A DNA stretch of 64,000 bases from Qipengyuania pelagi (GTDB taxonomy: Bacteria; Pseudomonadota; Alphaproteobacteria; Sphingomonadales; Sphingomonadaceae), in NCBI RefSeq assembly GCF_009827295.1, contig NZ_WTYD01000001.1, positions 2,129,496 to 2,193,495 of the forward strand, in the 5' to 3' direction. Of this stretch, positions 36,672 to 45,402 are shown one piece after another. Below the pieces are notes generated by a model. It saw nothing but the letters and a program-made list of their open reading frames with translations. It did not search any database and was not told where the DNA came from. The first letter of the stretch is position 1; the number at the start of each line of letters is the position of its first letter. The position numbers and the translations under genes are program-made.

Positions 36672-37555
36672 CGATAGTCCGCCGTAACCTCGAGGATGCC
36701 CCGTGCCTCGACTCTGAACAGGTGCAGCGCCCCGTCCTTTTGCCGGTCCTGCGGGGCGATGCCCTGTGTCGCGGAGGTGACGGCAAGAATGTCCAGATCC
36801 CACCCCCCGAACGCGACGCAGGTGGGCTGGCGAGCAGGAACCGGTATCCGGTCCAGAATGGCTCCGTCAGGGGAATGGACGATTACGGCACTGCCACCCC
36901 AGGCCGCCACCCAGATCCGCCCTTCCGCATCCACGCACGCGCCATCCGGAACCATGCCTCCATCGTATCGCGACAACCCCACACCGGTCGGCTTCACCGA
37001 AGGATAGTCATACGCTCGGAGCTGCCCGGTCGGGCTGTCCGCATGATACATCTTCGTACCGTCCGGCGACCAGCACAGCGCGTTCGAAATCGAAATACCG
37101 CTGAGCAGGGTGGTCAGCGTGCCGGACGGTTCGAGCCGCGCCAGCGTGCCGCTCGCCGACGGCGCGATCGCATCTGGCTCCTCCACCATGGTTCCCACGA
37201 CGAAGCATCCAGTTCGGTCGCAGCGACCGTCGTTGAACCGCACACCGACGGGCAGCTCGGGGCGAGCCAGCCAATCGATCGAACCATCGGCGAAATCGTA
37301 ATAGGCGATCCCCATCTCGAAAGCGGCCACGATCTCGGTTTCGTCGCGCGTGATGGCGAACGAGCAGAGGCGATAGGGCAAGTCGAACCGGCTGTGGCGC
37401 AATCCCGGCCATTCGAGCCGGTGAAGCGACCGGCCCTCGATGTCGGTCCATAGAAAGGCACTGCCCTGCGCCTGCCACACAACGCCCTCGCCCAGGGTGT
37501 TCCCGACATCGATCGTGGCGAGCGGCGCGAAACCGATTCGGCTGGACGGTGACAT
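36668..37555 (-). CDS. SMP-30/gluconolactonase family lactonase
   Basis: 295 residues from the ATG at 37555 (MSPSSRIGFAPLATID); AAGG lies nine bases upstream. A GTG at 37606 would add 17 residues. Six-bladed beta-propeller with GEGVVWQAQGSAFLWTDIEG carrying the metal-binding Glu, FNDGRCDRTGCFVVGTM (Asn), NALCWSPDGTKMYHADS (Asn/Asp). In the order galactose dehydrogenase, lactonase, it most likely opens galactono-1,4 or 1,5-lactone to galactonate. Overlaps the FGE gene (ATGA). Confidence 0.88.
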   Translation of the reverse strand: MSPSSRIGFAPLATIDVGNTLGEGVVWQAQGSAFLWTDIEGRSLHRLEWPGLRHSRFDLPYRLCSFAITRDETEIVAAFEMGIAYYDFADGSIDWLARPELPVGVRFNDGRCDRTGCFVVGTMVEEPDAIAPSASGTLARLEPSGTLTTLLSGISISNALCWSPDGTKMYHADSPTGQLRAYDYPSVKPTGVGLSRYDGGMVPDGACVDAEGRIWVAAWGGSAVIVHSPDGAILDRIPVPARQPTCVAFGGWDLDILAVTSATQGIAPQDRQKDGALHLFRVEARGILEVTADYR

Positions 37556-37625
37556 GTCAGAATAACCTTTCAGCCAAGATATTCCGAGCCGGGCGCATTC
37601 GATCACTCATTTGCCCATCGTCCGG

Positions 37626-38567
37626 CTAGAATGCGAAGGGCTCGCACGTCTCTCGCCCACCCGTGAGAAAGATGTCAGCCACGAGTTGCAGGGGGCGGCC
37701 GTCGACGTCGCTTTCACCTCTTTCCACCAATCCGACGAATCGTTCGTACAGTGCTTCGTACTCGGAGGTCCGCGCAACGGCTTGCTTCACGCCCTCGATG
37801 TAGAGATCGGCTCCGCCGTTCCGCAATTCGAGCACGCCGCGGTCTGTCCGGATCGCTATGTCCCATTGTGCCTCGCCGGCGGATTCGAAATCCAGGTCGA
37901 ACGCGATCCGTGCCTCTGCCTGCGATGTCGCGAAAGCGCCCCGCGACCGGATCGGCGCATGGCGATTGGCGGGAAAGACGAGCGAGGCTTCCTCGACGAA
38001 GAGCGAGCATGGAAGTATTTCGGTCAGGATCGACAGGGCATTGATGGCCGGATCGAACACACCGAGGCCGCCCGGAGCGAAAATCCATTCCTGGCCGGGG
38101 TGGAAATCCCGGACATTCTCGTGCCAGAAAACTTCTCCTCCCAGAATGCGGCGATCCGCGAGCCATTGTCGTGCGGCACCGACGCCCGCCGCTTCGTGGG
38201 AGTGCCACGCAGCGAAAACCGTCCGCCCTTTCTCGCCCGCGACGCGGCGCAGCTCCTCCAGCTCGCTGACCGTCGCCGTCGGGGGTTTTTCGAGCATGAC
38301 GTGCCAGCCTGCCGCAAGCGCCTCGACCGCCAGTTCGAAGCGGCCCACAGGCGGGGTCGCGAACGACACCGCATCGATCGCAAGCCCGCTGGCAACGAGA
38401 TCGGACAGAGTTTCGAAGCGGACATCGTCGTCTACCGCACCGGTGCTGACCATCGCCGTCAGGTCGAGCCGCCCCACCCGGTCGATCGCCGGCAGGTGCT
38501 GGGATCGGGCAATCTTGCCGATGCCGACGAGAGCGAGGCGGATGGGCTTGGACACGTCAGCGGTCAC
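37626..38567 (-). CDS. Gfo/Idh/MocA oxidoreductase, probable D-galactose 1-dehydrogenase
   Basis: 313 residues from a GTG at 38567 that overlaps the symporter stop (GTGA). N-terminal Rossmann motif ALVGIGKIARSQHLPAI, catalytic-domain motif HVMLEKPPTATVSEL with the active Lys, then WHSHEAAGV, DFHPGQEWIFAPGGLGVFDPAINALS. The last segment and the start resemble bacterial D-galactose 1-dehydrogenases of the oxidative pathway more than other members of the family that I know. It oxidises D-galactose to galactonolactone, matching the lactonase next door. Substrate assignment is inference. Confidence 0.85.
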   Translation of the reverse strand: MTADVSKPIRLALVGIGKIARSQHLPAIDRVGRLDLTAMVSTGAVDDDVRFETLSDLVASGLAIDAVSFATPPVGRFELAVEALAAGWHVMLEKPPTATVSELEELRRVAGEKGRTVFAAWHSHEAAGVGAARQWLADRRILGGEVFWHENVRDFHPGQEWIFAPGGLGVFDPAINALSILTEILPCSLFVEEASLVFPANRHAPIRSRGAFATSQAEARIAFDLDFESAGEAQWDIAIRTDRGVLELRNGGADLYIEGVKQAVARTSEYEALYERFVGLVERGESDVDGRPLQLVADIFLTGGRETCEPFAF

Positions 38568-40177
38568 CAGAATGTCGCATAAAGGGCGATCAGGATCAGG
38601 ATGACCGCCGTCGCACCCGTATTGAAGATCGCGCCGGTCCGATAGCCGACATCGTCGGTCCGTATCGTGTCGCGCGCGCCCCTGCCCTGCATCGCGAGGG
38701 AGATGACGACCGCCCCTGCCAAAGCGAGACCGAACACGATCGCCATCCTATCCATGAACGGCAATGCAGGGGTGAGCACCTTGAAGAGGTACGATCCGAC
38801 CACCGAGATGATCGCGGCGCCGATCGCCCCCGCCTCGTTGGCGCGCTTCCAGAACAGGCCGAGGAGGAAGATCACGGTAATCCCCGGGGTGAAGAACCCG
38901 GTGAACTCCTGGATGAACTGGAACGCCTGATCGCTGGAGCCGAGCAGCGGTCGCGCCGTCAGGACAGCGAGCAGGATTGCCGCCGTCGCTGCGAGACGGC
39001 CCACCAGCACCAGCTGCTTTTCCTGGACCGCAGACGACGCCGACGCAGCGTCGGCCTGCTCCAGTCCGGCGGGAGCGATACCGCGGAATTTCGCATAGAT
39101 GTCGAGCGTGAAGATCGTCGCCACCGAATTGATCTTCGAGGCGGTGCTGGCAATGATCGCCGCGATCAGGGCGGCAAACACCAGGCCGAGCAGACCGGTG
39201 GGGAGAAGGCGCATCATGGACGGATAGGCCTCGTCCGGCTTCGCCAGATCGGGCGCGAGGATGACCGCCGCGATGCCCGGCACGACGATGATCAAGGGCA
39301 TCAACAGTTTCAGAAACGCAGCGAAGAGGATGCCCTTTTGCGCCTCATCGAGCGATTTCGCGGCCAGTGCGCGCTGGATGATGTACTGGTTGAAACCCCA
39401 GTAGGAGAGGTTGGCGATCCACATTCCGCCGACCAGTACCGACAATCCCGGCAGGTCGGCATAGAAAGGATTGTCGGGGGACAGGATCATGTGAAAATGG
39501 CCTGGCGCCTCGCCCATCAACCGGTTCCAGCCCGCGACGACGCCCTGGCCTTGGCCGATCTCTCCGAGGGTCAGATAGGAAATAACCAGCCCGCCCATAA
39601 TCAACAGCGTCACCTGTACGATATCGGTGAGCGCGACGGCCTTCAGACCCCCGCGCAACTGGTAGAGGAGCGCAAAGGCGCCAAGGAGAGCCAATGCGGC
39701 ATCCTGGGGCAGCCCCGCCACCTTGTTGATGACGATCGATCCGAGCCAGATGATCGATGTGAGATTCACGAATACGTACAGGGCCAGCCAGAACACCGCC
39801 ATCAGGGTGCGCAGACTCGGGCCATACCGCCGGTCGAGAAACTGCGGCATCGTGACGATGTCGTTGCGAAGGAAGATAGGCAGGAACCACTTGCCGACGA
39901 TCAGCAGCGTCGCCGCCGCCATCCATTCGTACGATGCGATCGCGAGGCCCATGGCATAACCGGACCCTGACATCCCGACGATCTGCTCTGCCGAGATATT
40001 CGCGGCGATCAGCGAAGCGCCGATCGCCCACCAGGGCAGACTTCTCGAGGCCAGGAAATAATCGGACGAATTGCGGGGGCCGGCTTCGGTCTTCCGGCTG
40101 CTGACCCATTGGGCCAAGCCGAAGATGAAGATCCCGTAGGCCCCGATAACAGCAATATCGAGCGTTGCCAGGTTCAT
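38564..40177 (-). CDS. Sodium:galactose-type solute symporter (SSS family, vSGLT-like)
   Basis: 537 residues, about 14 membrane helices. ATG at 40177 with GGGAGGA six bases upstream. The SSS fold shows the Na+ site region in IGASLIAANISAEQIVG and LSGSGYAMGLAIASYEWMAA; the segments YWGFNQYIIQRALAAKSLDEAQKG and IASTASKINSVATIF are very like those of the Vibrio Na+/galactose transporter vSGLT. It imports the free galactose released outside or in the periplasm. First gene of the leftward catabolic operon, divergent from dgoK. Confidence 0.92.
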   Translation of the reverse strand: MNLATLDIAVIGAYGIFIFGLAQWVSSRKTEAGPRNSSDYFLASRSLPWWAIGASLIAANISAEQIVGMSGSGYAMGLAIASYEWMAAATLLIVGKWFLPIFLRNDIVTMPQFLDRRYGPSLRTLMAVFWLALYVFVNLTSIIWLGSIVINKVAGLPQDAALALLGAFALLYQLRGGLKAVALTDIVQVTLLIMGGLVISYLTLGEIGQGQGVVAGWNRLMGEAPGHFHMILSPDNPFYADLPGLSVLVGGMWIANLSYWGFNQYIIQRALAAKSLDEAQKGILFAAFLKLLMPLIIVVPGIAAVILAPDLAKPDEAYPSMMRLLPTGLLGLVFAALIAAIIASTASKINSVATIFTLDIYAKFRGIAPAGLEQADAASASSAVQEKQLVLVGRLAATAAILLAVLTARPLLGSSDQAFQFIQEFTGFFTPGITVIFLLGLFWKRANEAGAIGAAIISVVGSYLFKVLTPALPFMDRMAIVFGLALAGAVVISLAMQGRGARDTIRTDDVGYRTGAIFNTGATAVILILIALYATFW

Positions 40178-40237
40178 TTTTCCTCCCTGCCATACACAAT
40201 CATTCGATCGTTGTGATCAGCCAGAAATCGCTTGAAG

Positions 40238-40256
40238 CATATTTATCATATTAATA
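40238..40256 (+). promoter_or_regulatory. AT-rich candidate GntR operator, copy C
   Basis: CATATTTATCATATTAATA, midway between the divergent symporter and dgoK starts. It is the third AT-rich element at a divergent promoter of the island; it shares TCATATTA with copy A. Confidence 0.35.
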
Positions 40257-40303
40257 AAAGACTCGATATGCCAAGCTCGGTGGCTGGCAATGGGAGTGGT
40301 GAG

Positions 40304-41197
40304 ATGATCAAGGGTGACTGGGGCAGCACGCACCTGCGCCTGCTCCGGATTCGTCGTGGCGAGCAGGACCGCCTGACCGGCCCCGGCATCGCTCGCCTGA
40401 CGTCGTCACCGGCCGAAACATTGGCCCAAGTGCTCTCCCCATGGGCGGAAAGCCTTTCCGAGGGCGTCTTGCTCTGCGGAATGGCGGGGTCCCAATCCAG
40501 TCTGCACCCGACCCCTTACATCGCCTGCCCGGCGGATGTCGGCGCATGGTCACGCGGGCTAAGTTCTGTGCCGTCGAGCGAATATCCGACATGGATCGCC
40601 GCCGGCCTTTCCTGCCAGAACTTTGCCGATCAGCCGGACGTGATGCGCGGCGAAGAAGCGCAGATATTCGGCGCGCTGGAACTGGATCCGTCGCTGGCCT
40701 CCGGCACGCACTGCCTTGTCCTCCCCGGAACGCACTCAAAATGGGCCATCGTCCGCGATGCTGAGATCATACGCTTCCAGACCTTCCTGACCGGCGAACT
40801 CTTCGCCAACCTGACCACCCGGTCGAGCCTTCTGATCGATCGCGAGGAGAATGCGGGCGACGGGCAGGACGGGTTCACCTGCGGCCTCGGCGAAGGCGGC
40901 ACGAATCCGCTGGCCAGCCTTTTTTCCGTCCGCACCGCGCAGCTCGTCGGCGATCGCAGCCGGGAGTGGGCGCGAGGTTATCTGTCCGGGATTCTGCTGG
41001 CCGCGGAAATGGCCGAAGCCGTGCGGTTGACCGGGTTGGTCGACGAGATAACACTGATCGGCGACGAGGACCTGGTGACGCTCTATCAAGCGGCGGCGGC
41101 TCAGGCCGGGATCCGCTCGCGCGCAATGGACGGACAGGCCTGCGTCATGGCGGGCCTCGACAGGCTTGCAGGCTTCATCGAACGGATTCCGGCATGA
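40304..41197 (+). CDS. dgoK: 2-dehydro-3-deoxygalactonokinase
   Basis: Phosphorylates 2-keto-3-deoxygalactonate at C6 with ATP. The start ATG at 40304 gives MIKGDWGSTHLRL, matching the family's opening DWGTTxLR; GGGAG lies 8 bases upstream. An ATG at 40268 and one at 40232 would add only non-conserved residues. Other marks: LCGMAGSQ, LPGTHSKWAIV and TGELFANL. 297 residues. Overlaps dgoA by four bases. Product goes to dgoA. Confidence 0.94.
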   Translation: MIKGDWGSTHLRLLRIRRGEQDRLTGPGIARLTSSPAETLAQVLSPWAESLSEGVLLCGMAGSQSSLHPTPYIACPADVGAWSRGLSSVPSSEYPTWIAAGLSCQNFADQPDVMRGEEAQIFGALELDPSLASGTHCLVLPGTHSKWAIVRDAEIIRFQTFLTGELFANLTTRSSLLIDREENAGDGQDGFTCGLGEGGTNPLASLFSVRTAQLVGDRSREWARGYLSGILLAAEMAEAVRLTGLVDEITLIGDEDLVTLYQAAAAQAGIRSRAMDGQACVMAGLDRLAGFIERIPA

Positions 41198-41841
41198 CGC
41201 TGGACGATCTGATTGCCGATGGCGCCGCACCGATCGTCGCCATCCTCCGGGGTATCCGCGAAGACGAAATCGAAGATGTCGCCGCGGCGCTGGTCGAGGC
41301 CGGTATCTCCATTATCGAAGTGCCGCTGAACTCGCCCCGGCCGCTCGCCTCGATCCGGCGCCTCGTGGACCGGTTCGGCGAAAGCGCGCTTTGCGGCGCC
41401 GGCACGGTCACATCCGTTGCCGATGTGCGTGAAGTCGCTTCGGCGGGAGGGCGGCTGATCGTGACCCCGAACACCGATCAGCGGGTGATCTCGGAAGCGC
41501 TGTCGCTGGGGCTCGAGGTGATTCCGGGGTGCCAGACGCCGACCGAAGCTTTCACCGCGATCGCTGCCGGGGCGAGGCGGATCAAATTGTTTCCGGCCGG
41601 AACGCTTGGCCCGAACCATCTCCGCGCCCTTCGCGACGTATTGCCGGATGGGACGGGGATCTGGGCGGTGGGCGGAACCGACCGGAACTCCCTGCGCGAT
41701 TGGCTGTCCAGCGGAGCCGAGGGGATCGGGGTCGGCAGCGCCCTGTATCGGAAGGGCGACGGCCGGCAAGACGTCGGGCCCCGCGCCGCCGATCTCGTCG
41801 CCGCATGGAAAGAGCTGAAGGCCGGAGAGGGAACAGAATGA
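41194..41841 (+). CDS. dgoA: 2-dehydro-3-deoxy-6-phosphogalactonate aldolase
   Basis: Class I aldolase of the KDPG/KDPGal family splitting KDPGal into pyruvate and glyceraldehyde 3-phosphate. Schiff-base Lys131 in RIKLFPAG, Glu42 in SIIEVPLN, and the GAGTVTS loop. 215 residues, as expected for DgoA. Starts inside the dgoK stop (ATGA) and ends inside the dehydratase start. A role on KDPG cannot be excluded but dgoK next door favours the galactose route. Confidence 0.93.
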   Translation: MTLDDLIADGAAPIVAILRGIREDEIEDVAAALVEAGISIIEVPLNSPRPLASIRRLVDRFGESALCGAGTVTSVADVREVASAGGRLIVTPNTDQRVISEALSLGLEVIPGCQTPTEAFTAIAAGARRIKLFPAGTLGPNHLRALRDVLPDGTGIWAVGGTDRNSLRDWLSSGAEGIGVGSALYRKGDGRQDVGPRAADLVAAWKELKAGEGTE

Positions 41842-43658
41842 GCGGGAGAGATACGGCCGGAATGCAGGACGATCGGGATCGACCGTTGCGATCACGCGCG
41901 TGGTTCGACAATTCGGACGATCCCGGAATGACGGCGCTTTACCTGGAGCGATATCTCAATTTCGGCCTGTCCCGCGAGGAACTTCAGTCCGGTCGCCCGA
42001 TCATCGGTATCGCTCAGACCGGATCGGACCTGAGCCCGTGCAATCGTCACCACCTGGTTCTGGCCGATCGCATCCGCGAAGGCATCCGCGACGCCGGTGG
42101 GATTGCGATCGAATTTCCGGTTCATCCGATCCAGGAGACGGGCAAGCGGCCCACGGCGGGCCTCGATCGCAACCTCGCTTATCTGGGACTGGTGGAATTG
42201 CTGTACGGCTATCCTCTCGATGGGGTCGTGCTGACGATAGGTTGCGACAAGACCACCCCTGCCCTGTTGATGGCGGCGGCGACGGTCGACATACCGGCGA
42301 TAGCCCTGTCGGTGGGGCCCATGCTCAACGGGCGGAGCGGCAACCGCTTGATCGGCTCTGGCACGATCATCTGGGAAGCACGCCAGAAGCTGGCCGCCGG
42401 TGAGATTGACGATGCGCAGTTCTTCGACCTCGTCGCGGCATCGGCTCCTTCCACCGGCTATTGCAACACCATGGGCACCGCCACCACCATGAACTCGCTG
42501 GCCGAAGCTCTCGGCATGCAGCTTCCCGGATCGGCAGCCATCCCGGCTCCGTATCGCCAGCGCCAGGAGATGGCATACCGGACCGGAAAGCGGGCGGTGG
42601 ACCTGGTCCGCGAGGATCTCAGGCCGTCGAAGATCCTGACTCGCGCGGCTTTTCTCAACGCCATCGTCGTCAACTCGGCGATCGGGGGATCGACCAATGC
42701 GCCGATCCACATCGCCGCGATCGCGCGACATATGGGTGTCGATCTCAGCATAGACGACTGGCACACGGCCGGGCTGGACGTGCCCCTGCTGGTCAACATG
42801 CAACCCGCCGGTCGCTATCTGGGCGAAGATTTCTACGAGGCCGGGGGCGTTCCGGCCGTTTTGGGGCAATTGCTCGATGCAGGCCTGATCGACGGAAGCC
42901 CTATCACCGTTACCGGTAAAACGATCGATACGAATTATCGCGGGAAGACCACCCTGCTTCCTGACGTGATCCGAGCGATCGACGACCCTTTGATGGAAAA
43001 ATCGGGATTCGTCGTTCTCTCAGGCAATCTGTTCGACTCCGGAATCCTCAAGACCAGCGTCATTTCCCAGACGTTCAGAAAGCGCTTTCTGTCGGACCCC
43101 GACGATCCCGATGCTTTCGAGGGTCGCGCGATCGTGTTCGAGGGCCCGGAGGACTACCATGCTCGGATCGACGACCCCGGACTGGAGGTGACGGAGTCCG
43201 ATATTCTGGTCATGCGCTGGTGCGGGCCGATCGGGTATCCGGGCGCCGCCGAAGTGGTCAACATGCGTCCGCCCGAATATCTGCTGAAGGCGGGCATCCG
43301 CGAATTGCCCTGCCTCGGCGATGGACGGCAATCGGGCACCAGCGGTTCGCCCTCTATCCTGAATGTGACGCCCGAGGCAGCGGCTGGAGGCAACCTCGCG
43401 ATAATCCGCACATATGATCGCCTGCGCGTGGACCTGCGCAATCGACGTGTCGACCTTCTGCTGGACGAAGCCGAAATCGAGAGCCGCCGCACCGAAATGC
43501 GGCGGAGCATCGATGCGCATGTGCCCAGGTCCCAGACGCCGTGGCAGGAAATCCAGCGCCATTCGATCGGCGGCTTGGCGAGCGGCGCCATCCTCGAAGG
43601 CAGTGAGACATTCCAGCGCATCGATACCGATCGAGGCCTGCCCCGCGATAGCCATTAG
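41838..43658 (+). CDS. IlvD/Edd-family sugar-acid dehydratase, probable galactonate dehydratase
   Basis: 606 residues from the ATG at 41838, which overlaps the dgoA stop. Cys68 (SPCNRHH), Cys136 (GCDKTTP) and Cys209 (TGYCNTMGTA) have spacings of 68 and 73, the same as the [2Fe-2S] ligands I recall for L-arabinonate dehydratase (59, 127, 200). This places it in the sugar-acid branch rather than with dihydroxy-acid or phosphogluconate dehydratase. In this operon it should turn D-galactonate into 2-keto-3-deoxygalactonate; it may also accept L-arabinonate or D-fuconate. It replaces the unrelated enolase-type DgoD. Confidence 0.88.
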   Translation: MSGRDTAGMQDDRDRPLRSRAWFDNSDDPGMTALYLERYLNFGLSREELQSGRPIIGIAQTGSDLSPCNRHHLVLADRIREGIRDAGGIAIEFPVHPIQETGKRPTAGLDRNLAYLGLVELLYGYPLDGVVLTIGCDKTTPALLMAAATVDIPAIALSVGPMLNGRSGNRLIGSGTIIWEARQKLAAGEIDDAQFFDLVAASAPSTGYCNTMGTATTMNSLAEALGMQLPGSAAIPAPYRQRQEMAYRTGKRAVDLVREDLRPSKILTRAAFLNAIVVNSAIGGSTNAPIHIAAIARHMGVDLSIDDWHTAGLDVPLLVNMQPAGRYLGEDFYEAGGVPAVLGQLLDAGLIDGSPITVTGKTIDTNYRGKTTLLPDVIRAIDDPLMEKSGFVVLSGNLFDSGILKTSVISQTFRKRFLSDPDDPDAFEGRAIVFEGPEDYHARIDDPGLEVTESDILVMRWCGPIGYPGAAEVVNMRPPEYLLKAGIRELPCLGDGRQSGTSGSPSILNVTPEAAAGGNLAIIRTYDRLRVDLRNRRVDLLLDEAEIESRRTEMRRSIDAHVPRSQTPWQEIQRHSIGGLASGAILEGSETFQRIDTDRGLPRDSH

Positions 43659-43708
43659 CGATAGGCAGGCCGCGAGAACGCTTTACAAAGGACGTTCCCG
43701 ATAGCGCG

Positions 43709-44842
43709 CTAACCGTCCCGGGCCGGGAGCTGGATTTCGAAAGTGCTGCCTTCGCCCGGCGTGCTGCTCACCAGTTGGATCGTCCCGCCATGCAGTTCGA
43801 CGAGTTGCTTGACCAGAGCCAGCCCGATCCCCAGCCCGTCTCCGACCACGCCCAATCCTGCGTCCGACTGCTCGAACATTTCGAAGACGCGCGCCTGCTG
43901 ATCGGCTGGGATACCGACCCCATTGTCCGATACGACGATGCTGGCCTTATCGGCGCTACGGCTCGCCGAAACCCTGATTTGCCCACCATGGGGCGTGTAT
44001 CGCGCCGCATTGCCCACGATATTGCCAACCATCTGAACGAACCGCGCCGGATCAACGTCCAGCACGATAGCCTGCTCAGGCAAATCGACCGCGAGCGTGT
44101 GCCCTGCTCCTTCTATCGCCGGTGCGGCGATCTCCAGGGCGGAGGGAAGGATATCGGACAGAAGCACGTTCTCGCGGCGCAGCGAAATCTTGCCCCGTTC
44201 GATACGGTTTATGTCGAGTAGATCGTCGACGAGCCGTGTCATGTAACTGAGGTGCTGCCGCATCGACTTGCGGCTGGTGTCGATCGCTTTCTGATCGGTC
44301 CGGCGTTCCAGGATGTTGAGCCCGGCCGCAAGAACCGCCAGCGGATTGCGCAGCTCGTGGGCAAGCACTGCCAGGAACCGGTTCTTCTGCTGATCCGCGG
44401 CCTGCAACGCGACTGTCAGAGATGCGAGCTCGTCCCGCTGGGCGATGATCTGCTGCCGCTGGAGGTACAGATCCAGGAACACGTTCGCCTTGGAACGCAG
44501 GACGTCGGCCTCGATCGGCTTCTGGATGAAGTCGACCGCGCCCGCTTCGTAGCCACGGAAGCGGCGGACGGCATTGCCGCTGCCCGCCGTCAGGAAGATG
44601 ATCGGAATATGCCGCGATCGCTCGTTCGCGCGCATGAACTCGGCCAGTTCGAAGCCGTCCATGCCGGGCATCTGCACGTCGAGCAGCGCCAGTGCATACT
44701 CGTTGGACAGCATCAGCTCGAGCGCATCCTCGCCGCTGCGCGCCATGTGAAGTTCGAGGCCGTCGCGCGCGAGCAGGGCTTCGAGAGCGAGGAGATTTTC
44801 CTCGAGATCGTCGACCAGCAGGAATTTGGCGGTGTCGGTCAT
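43709..44842 (-). CDS. Receiver domain fused to histidine kinase (REC-HisKA-HATPase)
   Basis: 377 residues. Receiver domain at about 5-125 with phospho-Asp in LALLDVQMPGMDG and the Lys in DFIQKPIEAD, a coiled linker, HisKA with phospho-His in FLAVLAHELRNPLAV, and HATPase with the N box NIVGNAARY and G boxes SDNGVGI and VGDGLGIGL. This REC-first order suits a kinase that is itself phosphorylated by a partner, probably the large hybrid kinase of the same gene block. Overlaps cheB by four bases (ATGA). Last gene of the leftward block; no output DNA-binding domain. Confidence 0.92.
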   Translation of the reverse strand: MTDTAKFLLVDDLEENLLALEALLARDGLELHMARSGEDALELMLSNEYALALLDVQMPGMDGFELAEFMRANERSRHIPIIFLTAGSGNAVRRFRGYEAGAVDFIQKPIEADVLRSKANVFLDLYLQRQQIIAQRDELASLTVALQAADQQKNRFLAVLAHELRNPLAVLAAGLNILERRTDQKAIDTSRKSMRQHLSYMTRLVDDLLDINRIERGKISLRRENVLLSDILPSALEIAAPAIEGAGHTLAVDLPEQAIVLDVDPARFVQMVGNIVGNAARYTPHGGQIRVSASRSADKASIVVSDNGVGIPADQQARVFEMFEQSDAGLGVVGDGLGIGLALVKQLVELHGGTIQLVSSTPGEGSTFEIQLPARDG

Positions 44843-45402
44843 CTTGCGATCATGGCCTCCAGCGCCTGTCGGATATTCTCAACTCGCACCGTTTGCGAGT
44901 TCGGGCACGCGGCCAGCGCGGCTCGGGGCATCGTCGCGACTTCCGCGGATGCCGGGTCCTGGACGATAGCTTGCCCGCCCGCCGCGCATATGGCGCGCAG
45001 GCCCTCGGCACCATCGCTGTTCGCGCCGGTCAGCACGATCCCGGCCAACCCGGTGCCGAAGGCATCCGCCGCGCTTTCGAACAGCACGTCGATCGCCGGG
45101 CGCGAGTGATTGACCGGCTCGTCCGAAGACAGGGCAAGCGTGCCGCCCGCCTCGACGAGCAGGTGATAATCGGGCGGTGCGAAATAGATCGTGCCGGGCT
45201 CCAGCGGCTCCTTGTCCTCCGCCTCCTTGACCGGGATGCGGCATTTCCCGGCGAACAGATCGACCAGCGCGTTGTCGCGCCGGGGCGGGATGTGGACGAC
45301 CACCAGAACGGGGAGCGGGAAGTCCACCGGCAGAGACGGCAGGACTTGCGACAGGGCCTGCACGCCGCCTGCCGAGGCCCCGATGACGACCGCCCGCATC
45401 AT
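44839..45402 (-). CDS. CheB-type protein-glutamate methylesterase without receiver domain
   Basis: 187 residues from the ATG at 45402, which overlaps the cheR stop. Only the methylesterase domain is present: Ser in VIGASAGGVQAL, His in VVVHIPPR, Asp in LTGANSDGAEG. The usual N-terminal receiver is missing, so it is not directly controlled by phosphorylation. In CheB/CheR-kinase gene groups of this kind the target is often not a chemoreceptor. Overlaps the REC-kinase by four bases. Confidence 0.92.
   Translation of the reverse strand: MMRAVVIGASAGGVQALSQVLPSLPVDFPLPVLVVVHIPPRRDNALVDLFAGKCRIPVKEAEDKEPLEPGTIYFAPPDYHLLVEAGGTLALSSDEPVNHSRPAIDVLFESAADAFGTGLAGIVLTGANSDGAEGLRAICAAGGQAIVQDPASAEVATMPRAALAACPNSQTVRVENIRQALEAMIAR

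Noticed and set aside
35704..36786. Extended N-terminus of the esterase gene
   Set aside because: The frame stays open only as a shadow of the FGE gene; a signal peptide starts at 35703.
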